This document shows positions 7,694 through 15,546 of a DNA stretch of 64,000 nucleotides, piece by piece (within the stretch, counting starts at the first letter, position 1; each line of letters starts with the position of its first letter). The DNA comes from Chitinophaga ginsengisoli (lineage in GTDB: Bacteria; Bacteroidota; Bacteroidia; Chitinophagales; Chitinophagaceae): contig NZ_PYGK01000003.1 in the NCBI RefSeq assembly GCF_003014595.1, positions 1-64,000 on the forward strand, in the 5' to 3' direction. The notes beneath the pieces are model-generated. The model saw nothing but the letters and a program-made list of their open reading frames with translations. It was not told the DNA's origin and did not search any database. The position numbers were made by a program, and so were the translations under genes.

Positions 7694-10156
7694 ATGAAAA
7701 ACAAAGCGCGCGGATGGCAAGTGATAACGGAATGGCTCGCTGCAAATGACAGAAAGCCTTTTGCTTTCCAGGAAGAAGCCTGGGAGCATTACCTGCAAGG
7801 CAGATCAGGCCTTGTAAACGCCCCTACCGGTTATGGTAAAACCTTCTCTCTCTTTCTTGCGGTGGTGATCGACTGGATCAATAAACACCCGAAGGATTAT
7901 CAGCAGAAAACGAAGAATGGTCTGCAAATGATGTGGATCACTCCGCTACGGGCACTGGCAAAAGATATTGCCCGGGCTATGGAGGAAGTGCTGCAGGAAC
8001 TCAATATGTCCTGGCAGGTAGGCATCCGCAGCGGAGACACGCCCATCGCTACCCGCCAGCAGCAAAAGAAACAGATGCCGGAGATATTGATCATCACTCC
8101 GGAAAGCCTGCACCTGCTGATGGGGCAGAAAGAATATGCGAAAGTCTTTACACATCTCACAACAGTTGTAGCAGATGAATGGCACGAACTGTTGGGCAGC
8201 AAAAGGGGCGTCATGGTGGAATTGGGACTCAGCAGGCTCCGCGGACTGGCAAAGAAAGCAGGACGTCCTCCCTTGAAGGTGTGGGGCATCTCAGCGACTA
8301 TCGGTAACCTGGAAGAAGCGTTGGATGTACTACTGGGTGCACCAGACCCGGAAGCCGTGATTGTACGCGCCAAACTGGGTAAGAAGATCGAACTGCAAAG
8401 CATCCTGCCGGATGAGATCGAAAAATATCCATGGGCAGGTCACTTGGGTACAAGGCTGCTATATAAAGCCCTGCCGGTGATCATGAACAGTCAAACCACC
8501 CTCATCTTTACGAACGTCCGTTCCCAGACAGAGATATGGTACCAGGAGATATTACGTCAATGTCCTGAACTGGCGGGCGCTATTGCCCTTCACCATGGCT
8601 CCATTGACGCGGAGCTACGTGTATGGGTTGAAGAAGCCCTGCACACCGGCGTATTGAAGGCTGTTGTCTGCACTTCCAGTCTTGATCTGGGTGTGGATTT
8701 CAGGCCAGTAGATACTGTGATCCAGGTGGGCAGTCCGAAGGGAGTAGCCCGCTTTCTGCAGAGAGCCGGGAGAAGTGGTCACCAGCCCGGCGCCACCAGT
8801 AAGATCTGGTTCCTCCCCACACACAGCCTGGAACTGGTGGAAGCAGCTGCCCTGAAAGCAGCGATGGAAGAACAGCTGGTCGAAAGCCGTATGCCTGTTC
8901 TGCTGGCCTTTGATGTACTGCTGCAATACCTGATGACACTCGGCATCTCAGATGGTTTTCACGCGCCGGAAATATGGGAGGAAGTGACCAGCACTTTCTG
9001 CTTCCGCGATATGACGGAAGATGAATGGGGCTGGATATTATCTTTCCTGTCGACCGGCGGAGAAGCCCTGTACAGTTACGATGAGTTCAAAAAGCTGGAA
9101 AGGGAAGGCGACTTCTTCATCTGTCGTAGCCGTATGTTGGCTATGCGACACCGCCTGCACATCGGTACCATCGTCAGTGATGCGATGCTGAAAGTGAAAT
9201 TCATGAGCGGAGGATTTATCGGTATGATCGAAGAATGGTTCGTTGCCCGCCTGCAGCCAGGCGATGCTTTCAGCCTGGGAGGCCGTACCCTTGAGTTTGC
9301 GATGATCAAAGATATGACGGTGCTCGTGCGTAAATCAAACGCCAAACGGGCGATTGTGCCCAGCTGGATGGGAGGACGACTCCCCCTCTCGGCCAATCTC
9401 GGAAAGATATTACGCCGCACCTATACAGAAGCTTTATCCGGCCAATCGGATATGCCGGAGATCCAGATACTGCAACCACTGTTCGACCTGCAGGAACAAC
9501 TATCACACATCCCGAAAGACAATGAGCTGCTGATAGAAATGATCCATACCCGCGATGGTTATCATATGTTCGTCTATCCTTTTGAGGGAAGGCTGGTACA
9601 TGAAGTGATGGCCGCGTTGCTCGCCTACCGTATCAGCAAGCGACAGCCCATTACTTTTTCCATGGCGATGAACGATTATGGTTTCGAACTGCTTTCCGAT
9701 CAGCCGATACCGGTCAGCGATGGGGATGTACATGATCTGTTCTCTCTGGAGAACCTGAGTAATGATCTGCAGGCCAGTGTGAACTCGACAGAAATGGCCC
9801 GCCGTAAGTTCAGGGATATTGCAGTTATTGCAGGCCTTATTTTCCAGGGCTATCCCGGCAAACATAAGGCCAGCCGGCACCTGCAGTCGTCCGCTTCTTT
9901 GTTGTTTAATGTATTCAGGGATTACGATCCACAGAACCTGTTGTTACGACAGGCGTTCAATGAGGCCTTCTTCTACCAGATGGAAGAGGCACGTCTGCGG
10001 GAAAGCCTGGAACGTATTTACAACAGCGATATTATCATCACAGAACCGGAAGCATTGACGCCCTTCTGTTTCCCGATCAAAGTAGACAGTCTCCGGGAAG
10101 AGCTTACCAGTGAAAAACTGGAAGACAGGATCAAAAAAATGCGTCCGCAGATATAG
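7694..10156 (+). CDS. Ligase-associated Lhr-like DEXH helicase
   Basis: An 820-residue superfamily 2 helicase of the ligase-associated Lhr-like class. Walker A is APTGYGKT (residues 43-50), motif II is DEWH (161-164), motif III is SATIGN, and the second RecA domain has TNVRSQTE, TSSLDLGVDF and QRAGRSGH. The C-terminal half (winged helix and Lhr-core-like region, from about residue 420) is family-typical. Lhr enzymes translocate 3' to 5' on single-stranded DNA and unwind RNA:DNA hybrids. The phosphoesterase gene follows 33 bp downstream. In many genomes this gene adjoins the ligase and exonuclease; here they are 4.5 kb apart. Confidence 0.95.
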   Translation: MKNKARGWQVITEWLAANDRKPFAFQEEAWEHYLQGRSGLVNAPTGYGKTFSLFLAVVIDWINKHPKDYQQKTKNGLQMMWITPLRALAKDIARAMEEVLQELNMSWQVGIRSGDTPIATRQQQKKQMPEILIITPESLHLLMGQKEYAKVFTHLTTVVADEWHELLGSKRGVMVELGLSRLRGLAKKAGRPPLKVWGISATIGNLEEALDVLLGAPDPEAVIVRAKLGKKIELQSILPDEIEKYPWAGHLGTRLLYKALPVIMNSQTTLIFTNVRSQTEIWYQEILRQCPELAGAIALHHGSIDAELRVWVEEALHTGVLKAVVCTSSLDLGVDFRPVDTVIQVGSPKGVARFLQRAGRSGHQPGATSKIWFLPTHSLELVEAAALKAAMEEQLVESRMPVLLAFDVLLQYLMTLGISDGFHAPEIWEEVTSTFCFRDMTEDEWGWILSFLSTGGEALYSYDEFKKLEREGDFFICRSRMLAMRHRLHIGTIVSDAMLKVKFMSGGFIGMIEEWFVARLQPGDAFSLGGRTLEFAMIKDMTVLVRKSNAKRAIVPSWMGGRLPLSANLGKILRRTYTEALSGQSDMPEIQILQPLFDLQEQLSHIPKDNELLIEMIHTRDGYHMFVYPFEGRLVHEVMAALLAYRISKRQPITFSMAMNDYGFELLSDQPIPVSDGDVHDLFSLENLSNDLQASVNSTEMARRKFRDIAVIAGLIFQGYPGKHKASRHLQSSASLLFNVFRDYDPQNLLLRQAFNEAFFYQMEEARLRESLERIYNSDIIITEPEALTPFCFPIKVDSLREELTSEKLEDRIKKMRPQI

Positions 10157-10189
10157 TTTAGGAGAGATACAGTAGTTTTACGGGAGATT

Positions 10190-10837
10190 ATGGAGGAAGT
10201 GATTTACAGACACCAGGACCAGACCTGGCATTTATCAGCCCACAGGGCTATTTTCTGGCAAGAAGAACAGGCGCTGATCGTGTCTGACCTGCACCTGGGG
10301 AAATCCGCCCATTTCAGGAAAGCAGGAATAGCCGTTCCGGCCAATATCGGGCAGGACGACCTGTATCGCCTGCAATTGCTCATTACCGCCTACAATCCCT
10401 CCCAGATCATCATTGTCGGAGATATGTTCCATAGCCGTGAGAACAATGATGTGCCTTACTTTAAACTCTGGCGCCAGCAATTTGCACATATCCGCTTTAA
10501 ACTGGTAAAAGGCAATCATGATATACTGCCTGCTACTACCTATGAGGCGCTGAACCTGGAAGTATTTGATACGCTTATTATCCGGAATATTCATTTCATA
10601 CATGAGCCTTGCTCAGAGGAGGATGCAGCGGGTTACACTTTCTCGGGCCATTTACATCCGGGGATCGTTGTTGCCGGTGCCGGCAGACAACGTCTACGCC
10701 TGCCCTGTTTCTACTTCGGACGGCATTGCAGTATTTTGCCTGCTTTCGGACGCTTTACGGGCCTTGCGACCCTGGAGCCAGAAGAAGATGAGGCAGTATT
10801 CGTTATCGCTGAAAACAGCGTCTTAAAAGTGAATTAA
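10190..10837 (+). CDS. pdeM: Ligase-associated PdeM-type metallophosphoesterase
   Basis: The product has 215 residues and a calcineurin-like phosphoesterase fold: DLHLGK (residues 33-38), GDMFH (77-81) and GNHD (108-111), followed by SGHLHPG. It matches the ligase-associated DNA damage response endonuclease/phosphoesterase family. With the helicase, exonuclease and ligase it completes a four-protein repair set. Its stop overlaps the start of the next gene by one base (TAATG). Confidence 0.92.
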   Translation: MEEVIYRHQDQTWHLSAHRAIFWQEEQALIVSDLHLGKSAHFRKAGIAVPANIGQDDLYRLQLLITAYNPSQIIIVGDMFHSRENNDVPYFKLWRQQFAHIRFKLVKGNHDILPATTYEALNLEVFDTLIIRNIHFIHEPCSEEDAAGYTFSGHLHPGIVVAGAGRQRLRLPCFYFGRHCSILPAFGRFTGLATLEPEEDEAVFVIAENSVLKVN

Positions 10838-11736
10838 TGCTGGTTGCCTACGATCCTATATATGCACACCCGCTACCGGAAGGTCATAGGTTCCCTATGG
10901 CGAAGTATGAGCTGATTCCGGCGCAGTTATTACGGGAAGGTGTGATCACCGATAAACAGGTGCATATACCAGCACCATCAGACGAAGCAACTATTCTCCT
11001 CACCCATACGCCGGAATATTGGTACAAACTACAACACCAGACACTATCTGATAAAGAGCAACGCCGTATTGGTCTGCCACAGTCTCCGGCATTAACGCTG
11101 CGTGAAATTGTGATCTGCCAGGGAACGATAGATTGCGCATTATATGCACTGGATCATGGTGTAGGATTGAACGTAGCAGGAGGTACACATCATGCCTTTG
11201 CTGATCATGGGGAAGGTTTCTGTCTCCTGAATGATTTTGCTGTTGCTTCGAATTATCTGCTGCAACGAAAACTGGTAAAACAGGTGCTGATCATCGACCT
11301 GGATGTACATCAGGGGAATGGTACTGCTGCCTTATTTGCCGGCAGACCGGCCGTGTATACTTTCAGCATGCACGGTGCGCATAATTATCCTTTTCATAAA
11401 GAGACATCCGACTGGGATGTTCCCTTACCTGATGGCATGCATGACAACGATTATCTCAGTACACTACAGGACTGTCTGCCGGTGTTGATCAATAAAGTAA
11501 AACCTGATCTTGTATTTTATCTGTCAGGAGTAGATATTCTGCAGACTGACCGTTATGGTAAGTTGCAGGTTACTCCACAAGGTTGTAAAGAACGGGATGA
11601 ACTGGTATTTCAGGCGATGAAACGACATGATATCCCCTGTGCTGTAGCAATGGGCGGCGGGTATTCAACGCATATCAGAGATATTGTGAATGCGCATTGT
11701 AATACATTCAGGGTTGCGGGGGAGATATTTGGATAG
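10837..11736 (+). CDS. Histone deacetylase-fold amidohydrolase
   Basis: A 299-residue protein of the bacterial HDAC/AcuC/acetylpolyamine amidohydrolase superfamily, zinc-dependent enzymes that remove acyl groups from lysines or polyamines. Visible active-site elements are the His pair in GGTHHA (118-119), DLDVHQGNGT (Asp154, Asp156, His158), the late metal aspartate in SGVDILQTD (Asp238 region) and the GGGY tyrosine near the C-terminus. It starts on the last base of pdeM, so it sits in the helicase-pdeM operon. The substrate cannot be inferred; a link to the repair set is suggested only by coupling. Confidence 0.9.
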   Translation: MLVAYDPIYAHPLPEGHRFPMAKYELIPAQLLREGVITDKQVHIPAPSDEATILLTHTPEYWYKLQHQTLSDKEQRRIGLPQSPALTLREIVICQGTIDCALYALDHGVGLNVAGGTHHAFADHGEGFCLLNDFAVASNYLLQRKLVKQVLIIDLDVHQGNGTAALFAGRPAVYTFSMHGAHNYPFHKETSDWDVPLPDGMHDNDYLSTLQDCLPVLINKVKPDLVFYLSGVDILQTDRYGKLQVTPQGCKERDELVFQAMKRHDIPCAVAMGGGYSTHIRDIVNAHCNTFRVAGEIFG

Positions 11737-11760
11737 ATCAAACGTTTTGATCAGTGCCGG

Positions 11761-11911
11761 AAATTTCATCCGGGACGAGCTACTGGAGATAACAATGTAA
11801 TAACAACTCCTGGACGGGGTGTACCTACCGGTAATTCTCTTCTGCCATTATGTATTCACGCTGGATTTATCCCGACAATCTACCTGGAGACAACAATGCA
11901 ATAACCTCCCT
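11761..11911. repeat. Two imperfect direct repeats, about 50 bp each, about 100 bp apart
   Basis: Segment 11761-11811 and segment 11861-11911 share the order: TTxATCC, then CTAC-TGGAGA, ACAATG and AATAAC. They lie downstream of the HDAC-fold gene and downstream of the convergent S24 repressor gene. Their nature is unknown; no transposase is nearby. Confidence 0.5.
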
Positions 11912-11965
11912 GCCGCCATATACATACAGCATTCCACTTCACAACAACAATATCTTGTCTTATTC

Positions 11966-12718
11966 TTAATCCTTGATCCTCTTCTTCAGCATACTCACCT
12001 GATCCTGCAGATGGCTCACCATATCCGCCAGGTGATTTACGCTCAGACGGCTTTGCTGACCAGTCTTGCTGATCACCGCATCTGACTGCCAGAGCTCCAG
12101 TACTTCTTCCATGCCAACAGCATAAGGTTCGTATTGCGGATTGTCTGACATCAGTGTGATCTTTCCTTTAGTGCGATTGCTTTTCAACACTCGTTTATAC
12201 ACGATGCCTTCGCGGCTGGTCACTACTATGTATGCTTCATTGTTGCGGATCTCTTCCCAGCCATCTACTTTGTGGCAGACGATCACTGATCCGGAGGGAG
12301 TGGGTAACATGGAATCTCCTGCGATCTCGAATGCCCTGTAGCTGCCTGCACCCATCATGGGGAGAGTGAAAGTGTTCAGTTCTTCAATAAATTCATCATC
12401 ATTGTAGCCTGCAAGGTATCCTGCTGCAGCTTTTACGGGTACAAACTCTATCTGCTGACGGTCGTTTGCCATCTTCTGTTGTCTGCGTTTCTCCAGGAAG
12501 CTTTCTTTCTGGGAGCCTACATCACGGCGTAATAAGTCATCAATGGATATACGGAACATATCACTGACCAGTTCGAGCACTTCTGTGCGGGGTTCTGCAC
12601 GTTCTTCTTCGTAAGCGCCCAACAGGGAACGTTTAATCCCTAATTTATCAGCAAACTCCTGCTGTGTCCAGCCTTTCTGCTTACGCAGGAATTTTAAATT
12701 GCGGCATACTACTGACAT
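11966..12718 (-). CDS. XRE helix-turn-helix / S24 (LexA-like) repressor
   Basis: A 250-residue repressor. An N-terminal Cro/CI-type HTH (about residues 5-60, with WTQQEFADKLGIKRSLLGAYE) is fused to a LexA/UmuD-type S24 peptidase. Catalytic Ser136 is in GDSMLP and Lys175 in VYKRV; Ala99-Gly100 and Ala103-Gly104 are candidate self-cleavage bonds. The spacing to Ser136 and on to Lys175 is close to E. coli LexA. A hydrophilic, coiled C-terminal tail follows. The gene's promoter and first bases carry two ACTAA-N5-TTAGT sites also found before dinB, so it probably represses itself and dinB-dnaE and is inactivated by self-cleavage after DNA damage. Confidence 0.93.
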   Translation of the reverse strand: MSVVCRNLKFLRKQKGWTQQEFADKLGIKRSLLGAYEEERAEPRTEVLELVSDMFRISIDDLLRRDVGSQKESFLEKRRQQKMANDRQQIEFVPVKAAAGYLAGYNDDEFIEELNTFTLPMMGAGSYRAFEIAGDSMLPTPSGSVIVCHKVDGWEEIRNNEAYIVVTSREGIVYKRVLKSNRTKGKITLMSDNPQYEPYAVGMEEVLELWQSDAVISKTGQQSRLSVNHLADMVSHLQDQVSMLKKRIKD

Positions 12719-12720
12719 AA

Positions 12721-12735
12721 TCTAAATAATTTAGT
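12721..12735. promoter_or_regulatory. Operator site 1 of the S24 repressor gene
   Basis: TCTAA-ATAAT-TTAGT, one base from the consensus ACTAA-N5-TTAGT. It lies between the predicted transcription start and the ATG at 12718. Confidence 0.7.
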
Positions 12736-12740
12736 ACGTT

Positions 12741-12755
12741 ACTAACAAAATTAGC
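12741..12755. promoter_or_regulatory. Operator site 2 of the S24 repressor gene, over the -7 box
   Basis: ACTAA-CAAAA-TTAGC, one base from consensus. It contains the minus-strand -7 box (12746-12753). Its centre is 20 bp from site 1, so both dyads face the same side of the helix. Confidence 0.72.
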
Positions 12756-12778
12756 ATATAATTTTTATAATTACCAAA
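12746..12778 (-). promoter_or_regulatory. Promoter of the S24 repressor gene
   Basis: Minus strand TTTG (12775-12778), a 21-bp spacer, and TAATTTTG (12746-12753), matching the Bacteroides-type consensus. The predicted start is about 20 bp before the ATG. Confidence 0.65.
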
Positions 12779-12829
12779 TATATTCCGGTCAGCTTAACTT
12801 ATTTTTGCCCATAAATCCAACTCAATATT

Positions 12830-13279
12830 ATGCATAACACGTTGTTAATTATTCACTCGCTGATAAGGTGGGCTATCGTACTGACAGGACTATGGGCCGT
12901 GATCCGTGCATTGAAGGGCGTTAGCGGTAAGACTCCTTACATCGCTGCAGATAAAAAAGCAGGTCTGTTCTTTATGATCTTCCTGGACTTACAGTTACTG
13001 GTAGGTTTAGTGCTTTATTTCTTTTCCAGCGAATCCGGCATCAAAGCATTTCAGCAATACGGAAAGGAAGTAATGCATAACGACGGACTTCGTTATTATG
13101 CAGTTGAACATGCATTTGTTGCCATCGTAGCCATTGCGCTGGTACACATCGGACGTGCCAAAGTGAAAAAGACAACACTGGATGCAAAGAAACATAAAAC
13201 GTCCCTCATCTTCTTTGCGATTGCACTGATCCTGCTGGCATCCCGCATTCCATGGGAAAGAGGTCTGCTGGGTTATTAA
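12830..13279 (+). CDS. Four-helix integral membrane protein of unknown function
   Basis: A 149-residue protein with four predicted membrane helices (about residues 5-27, 44-66, 88-107, 123-141). Histidines His9, His94 and His106 lie at or in the helices (IIHSLIRW, VEHAFVAIVAIALVHIGR), which would permit heme binding as in small cytochrome-b-like proteins, but no family is recognised. It is divergent from the S24 repressor gene, whose operators lie within 110 bp, so co-regulation is possible but not shown. Confidence 0.82.
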   Translation: MHNTLLIIHSLIRWAIVLTGLWAVIRALKGVSGKTPYIAADKKAGLFFMIFLDLQLLVGLVLYFFSSESGIKAFQQYGKEVMHNDGLRYYAVEHAFVAIVAIALVHIGRAKVKKTTLDAKKHKTSLIFFAIALILLASRIPWERGLLGY

Positions 13280-13293
13280 TATAACACGCATTA

Positions 13294-13347
13294 CACTATA
13301 TAAAAGTAAAGGCTGTTCAGATGAACAGCCTTTACTTTTATATAGTG
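13294..13347. terminator. Bidirectional terminator hairpin
   Basis: Perfect 26-bp arms (13294-13319 and 13322-13347) around a 2-base centre. The outer ends are A/T-rich on both sides, giving U-runs in either direction. It separates two convergent membrane-protein genes. Confidence 0.9.
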
Positions 13348-13362
13348 ACCACCAATGGAACC

Positions 13363-14037
13363 TTATCCCTTGTCGGTGTTGAACAACCGGTAAGAATATA
13401 TATAAGGCAGTGCTGCCAGGATACCTCCTATAAAGATCAGCAGGAATACTCCCGTCACTACCGGCAGGAAGAATCCTGCGATGATCATAACAATACCTGT
13501 ATATAACCAGAGATTACCGGCAAAAGCATGTGTCTCCCGCCAGATGTCATCACTCTTTAACGTCCAGGGCGTTCGCACGCCTATGAAATAGTTAGGCTCA
13601 AGCCGCCTCAGGTAAATACCTATTACTCCTATCAGCAGGCCCACTCCTGTAAACACCCAACGTTCTATCGCAAACGGATGGCCCTGACTGGCCATAAAAA
13701 TGATAGCTGCGGTAAAAATAGCCAGGTAAATATGGATCATGAAACGGATCTGATAATATTTCCTGTGAAATGCCGTCATGTCTTTGTGTTGAATATCCGG
13801 CTCATCCACATGTGGAATATACCGGAACAGAAAATATAACAGTAGGTTAGTAAAGAAGAGGAATGTCATTAAGAGAAGGAAGTCACTTTTGGCCCCCACC
13901 CGCTCGGGAACGCCCCTGACGCTGAAATTTGTTGGCATAACGTCTGGCAGGGAAGGCCAGATAATTCCCAGATAGACCATTGGTAATATCAATAACAACA
14001 ATAACAACAGTTCCTGGCCAATATCAGGCTTTTTCAT
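13363..14037 (-). CDS. SdpI/DUF1648-type membrane protein
   Basis: The product has 224 residues. An N-terminal DUF1648-like segment (LPDVMPTNFSVRGVPERVG) precedes several membrane helices, and a C-terminal SdpI-type motif (GVRTPWTLKSDDIWRETH) follows. SdpI of Bacillus is an immunity protein against the SdpC toxin and sequesters its repressor; Bacteroidota relatives are widespread and mostly uncharacterised, and no SdpC-like toxin is nearby. The ATG at 14037 is preferred over the upstream TTG at 14070 because the hydrophobic N-terminus then begins normally. Confidence 0.85.
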   Translation of the reverse strand: MKKPDIGQELLLLLLLILPMVYLGIIWPSLPDVMPTNFSVRGVPERVGAKSDFLLLMTFLFFTNLLLYFLFRYIPHVDEPDIQHKDMTAFHRKYYQIRFMIHIYLAIFTAAIIFMASQGHPFAIERWVFTGVGLLIGVIGIYLRRLEPNYFIGVRTPWTLKSDDIWRETHAFAGNLWLYTGIVMIIAGFFLPVVTGVFLLIFIGGILAALPYIYSYRLFNTDKG

Positions 14038-14143
14038 GAGAAAGTGTTTTGTTTGAAAGTAAGTTGACAAATACTGTACCCGCTTACGGCACTCTTATAA
14101 TTAACCATTATCCCCCATCATTTGTTATCGACTGGCCATTCAT

Positions 14144-14158
14144 ACTAATATAATTAGT
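14144..14158. promoter_or_regulatory. Operator site 1 upstream of dinB
   Basis: A perfect ACTAA-TATAA-TTAGT dyad, extended by two further paired bases on each side (14142-14160). It covers the -33 region of the dinB promoter and matches the sites in front of the S24 repressor gene. Confidence 0.75.
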
Positions 14159-14162
14159 ATTA

Positions 14163-14177
14163 ACTAAAAATATTAGT
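14163..14177. promoter_or_regulatory. Operator site 2 upstream of dinB
   Basis: ACTAA-AAATA-TTAGT, a full consensus match. Its centre is 19 bp from site 1 and its last base is the first base of the -7 box. Confidence 0.75.
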
Positions 14178-14184
14178 AAATTTG
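14177..14184 (+). promoter_or_regulatory. -7 box of the dinB-dnaE promoter
   Basis: TAAATTTG matches TAnnTTTG. The -33 position, 19 bp upstream, falls inside operator 1. The predicted start is near 14191, giving a leader of about 129 bases. Confidence 0.6.
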
Positions 14185-14190
14185 TTTCAG

Positions 14191-14319
14191 ATCTATAGTA
14201 CATAGGCGATAGCCGGTGGACAGGCAACGCCCTCATAACCTATGTCACGCACACATTCCGCCTGTCTATAGGCTGTTTCCTGTGTACTATTCATCGCCCA
14301 TGAACCATTACCGTAACTT
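14191..14319 (+). other. Structured 5' leader of dinB with alternative hairpins
   Basis: ATAGTACATAGG (14195-14206) can pair with CCTGTGTACTAT (14279-14290), with AGCC/GGCT (14211-14214, 14271-14274) and GACAGGC/GCCTGTC (14219-14225, 14260-14266) stacked inside. The same ACATAGG can instead pair perfectly with CCTATGT (14239-14245). A seven-codon reading frame (MNHYRNL, 14300-14323) ends in ATGA over the dinB start. I do not recognise a known riboswitch class. Confidence 0.5.
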
Positions 14320-15534
14320 ATGATTTCTTTGCAGCACAGGTCCATTGCTCATTTTGACATGGACAGCTTCTTCGTATCAGTAGAATGCCGGGATGATAAC
14401 AGCCTGAAGGGGAAACCTCTACTGATAGGAGGCATAAGCGATCGTGGCGTAGTAGCATCCTGTAGCTATGAGGCCCGCCGCTATGGCATCCACTCCGCCA
14501 TGCCTATGAAAATGGCCCTCAAGCTATGCCCACACGCTATTGTCAGAAAAGGAGACATGGAGAAATACAGCCAGCTTTCAGGAGAAGTCACCGAACTCAT
14601 AGCCGAAAAGGCGCCACTTTACGAGAAGTCATCCATCGATGAATTTTACCTGGATCTGACAGGCATGGATAAATACTTCGGGTCCATGAAATGGACAGCA
14701 GAACTACGCCAGCACATCATGAAGGAAACACGACTACCTGTCTCCTTCGGACTCGCCTCCAACAAAATGATCTCTAAAGTAGCCACTAACGAGGCCAAGC
14801 CCAACGGACAGATGGAGATCATGTTCGGTGAAGAAAAAGCCTTCCTCGCTCCCATGCCGGTGGAGAAACTACCCATGGTGGGTAAAGAAACAGCCGGTCA
14901 GCTGCGACGCCGTGGGGTAGAAACAGTCAAAACTTTGAGTGAAATACCTGTTACCCTCCTCGAAGCCTGGTTGGGGAAAAATGGCATCTCCCTGTGGAAC
15001 AAAGCCAATGGTATCGACGAATCACCCGTTGTTCCATTTCATGAACAGAAATCTATCTCTACAGAAAATACTTTCTCTTCTGATACGATCGACATGCAGT
15101 TCATTCACGCAGAACTGGTACGCATGACGGAAAAGATCGCCTTCGAACTACGGCAGCAGGACAAACTCACCGGTTGTGTAACCGTGAAGATCCGCTATTC
15201 CGACTTTGAAACAGTTACCAAACAAATGACCATCCCCTACTCTGGCAGCGATCATGTACTACTGGAAAAAGTAAAAGAACTCTTTCATAAACTCTATGAC
15301 CGGAGATTGCTCATCCGCCTGATAGGCGTGCGTTTCAGTCACCTGGTACAGGGTAATTACCAGATCAGTTTGTTCGATGACACACAGGAAATGATCGCAC
15401 TCTACCAGGCTATCGACAACATCAAAAACCGTTTCGGATGGCAATACCTGATGAAGGGCACTAATGCAGTTCCTCCTGCTAAAAGAGGCGCTGTAACAAA
15501 ACCAGCTGTCATGCCTTATCCTAAAGTGAGATAA
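14320..15534 (+). CDS. dinB: DNA polymerase IV, Y family
   Basis: A 404-residue translesion polymerase. Catalytic acidic residues are Asp13 (HFDMDSFF) and Asp107-Glu108 (SSIDEFYLDLTG); the aromatic pair after the first motif provides the steric gate. Palm, fingers, thumb and little-finger regions are all present. QISLF (348-352) is a beta-clamp-binding peptide, followed by a short tail. It starts the dinB-dnaE operon behind operators shared with the S24 repressor gene, implying damage-inducible, error-prone synthesis. The leader ORF ending in ATGA overlaps this start. Confidence 0.95.
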   Translation: MISLQHRSIAHFDMDSFFVSVECRDDNSLKGKPLLIGGISDRGVVASCSYEARRYGIHSAMPMKMALKLCPHAIVRKGDMEKYSQLSGEVTELIAEKAPLYEKSSIDEFYLDLTGMDKYFGSMKWTAELRQHIMKETRLPVSFGLASNKMISKVATNEAKPNGQMEIMFGEEKAFLAPMPVEKLPMVGKETAGQLRRRGVETVKTLSEIPVTLLEAWLGKNGISLWNKANGIDESPVVPFHEQKSISTENTFSSDTIDMQFIHAELVRMTEKIAFELRQQDKLTGCVTVKIRYSDFETVTKQMTIPYSGSDHVLLEKVKELFHKLYDRRLLIRLIGVRFSHLVQGNYQISLFDDTQEMIALYQAIDNIKNRFGWQYLMKGTNAVPPAKRGAVTKPAVMPYPKVR

Positions 15535-15546
15535 AACGCCGGCTAT

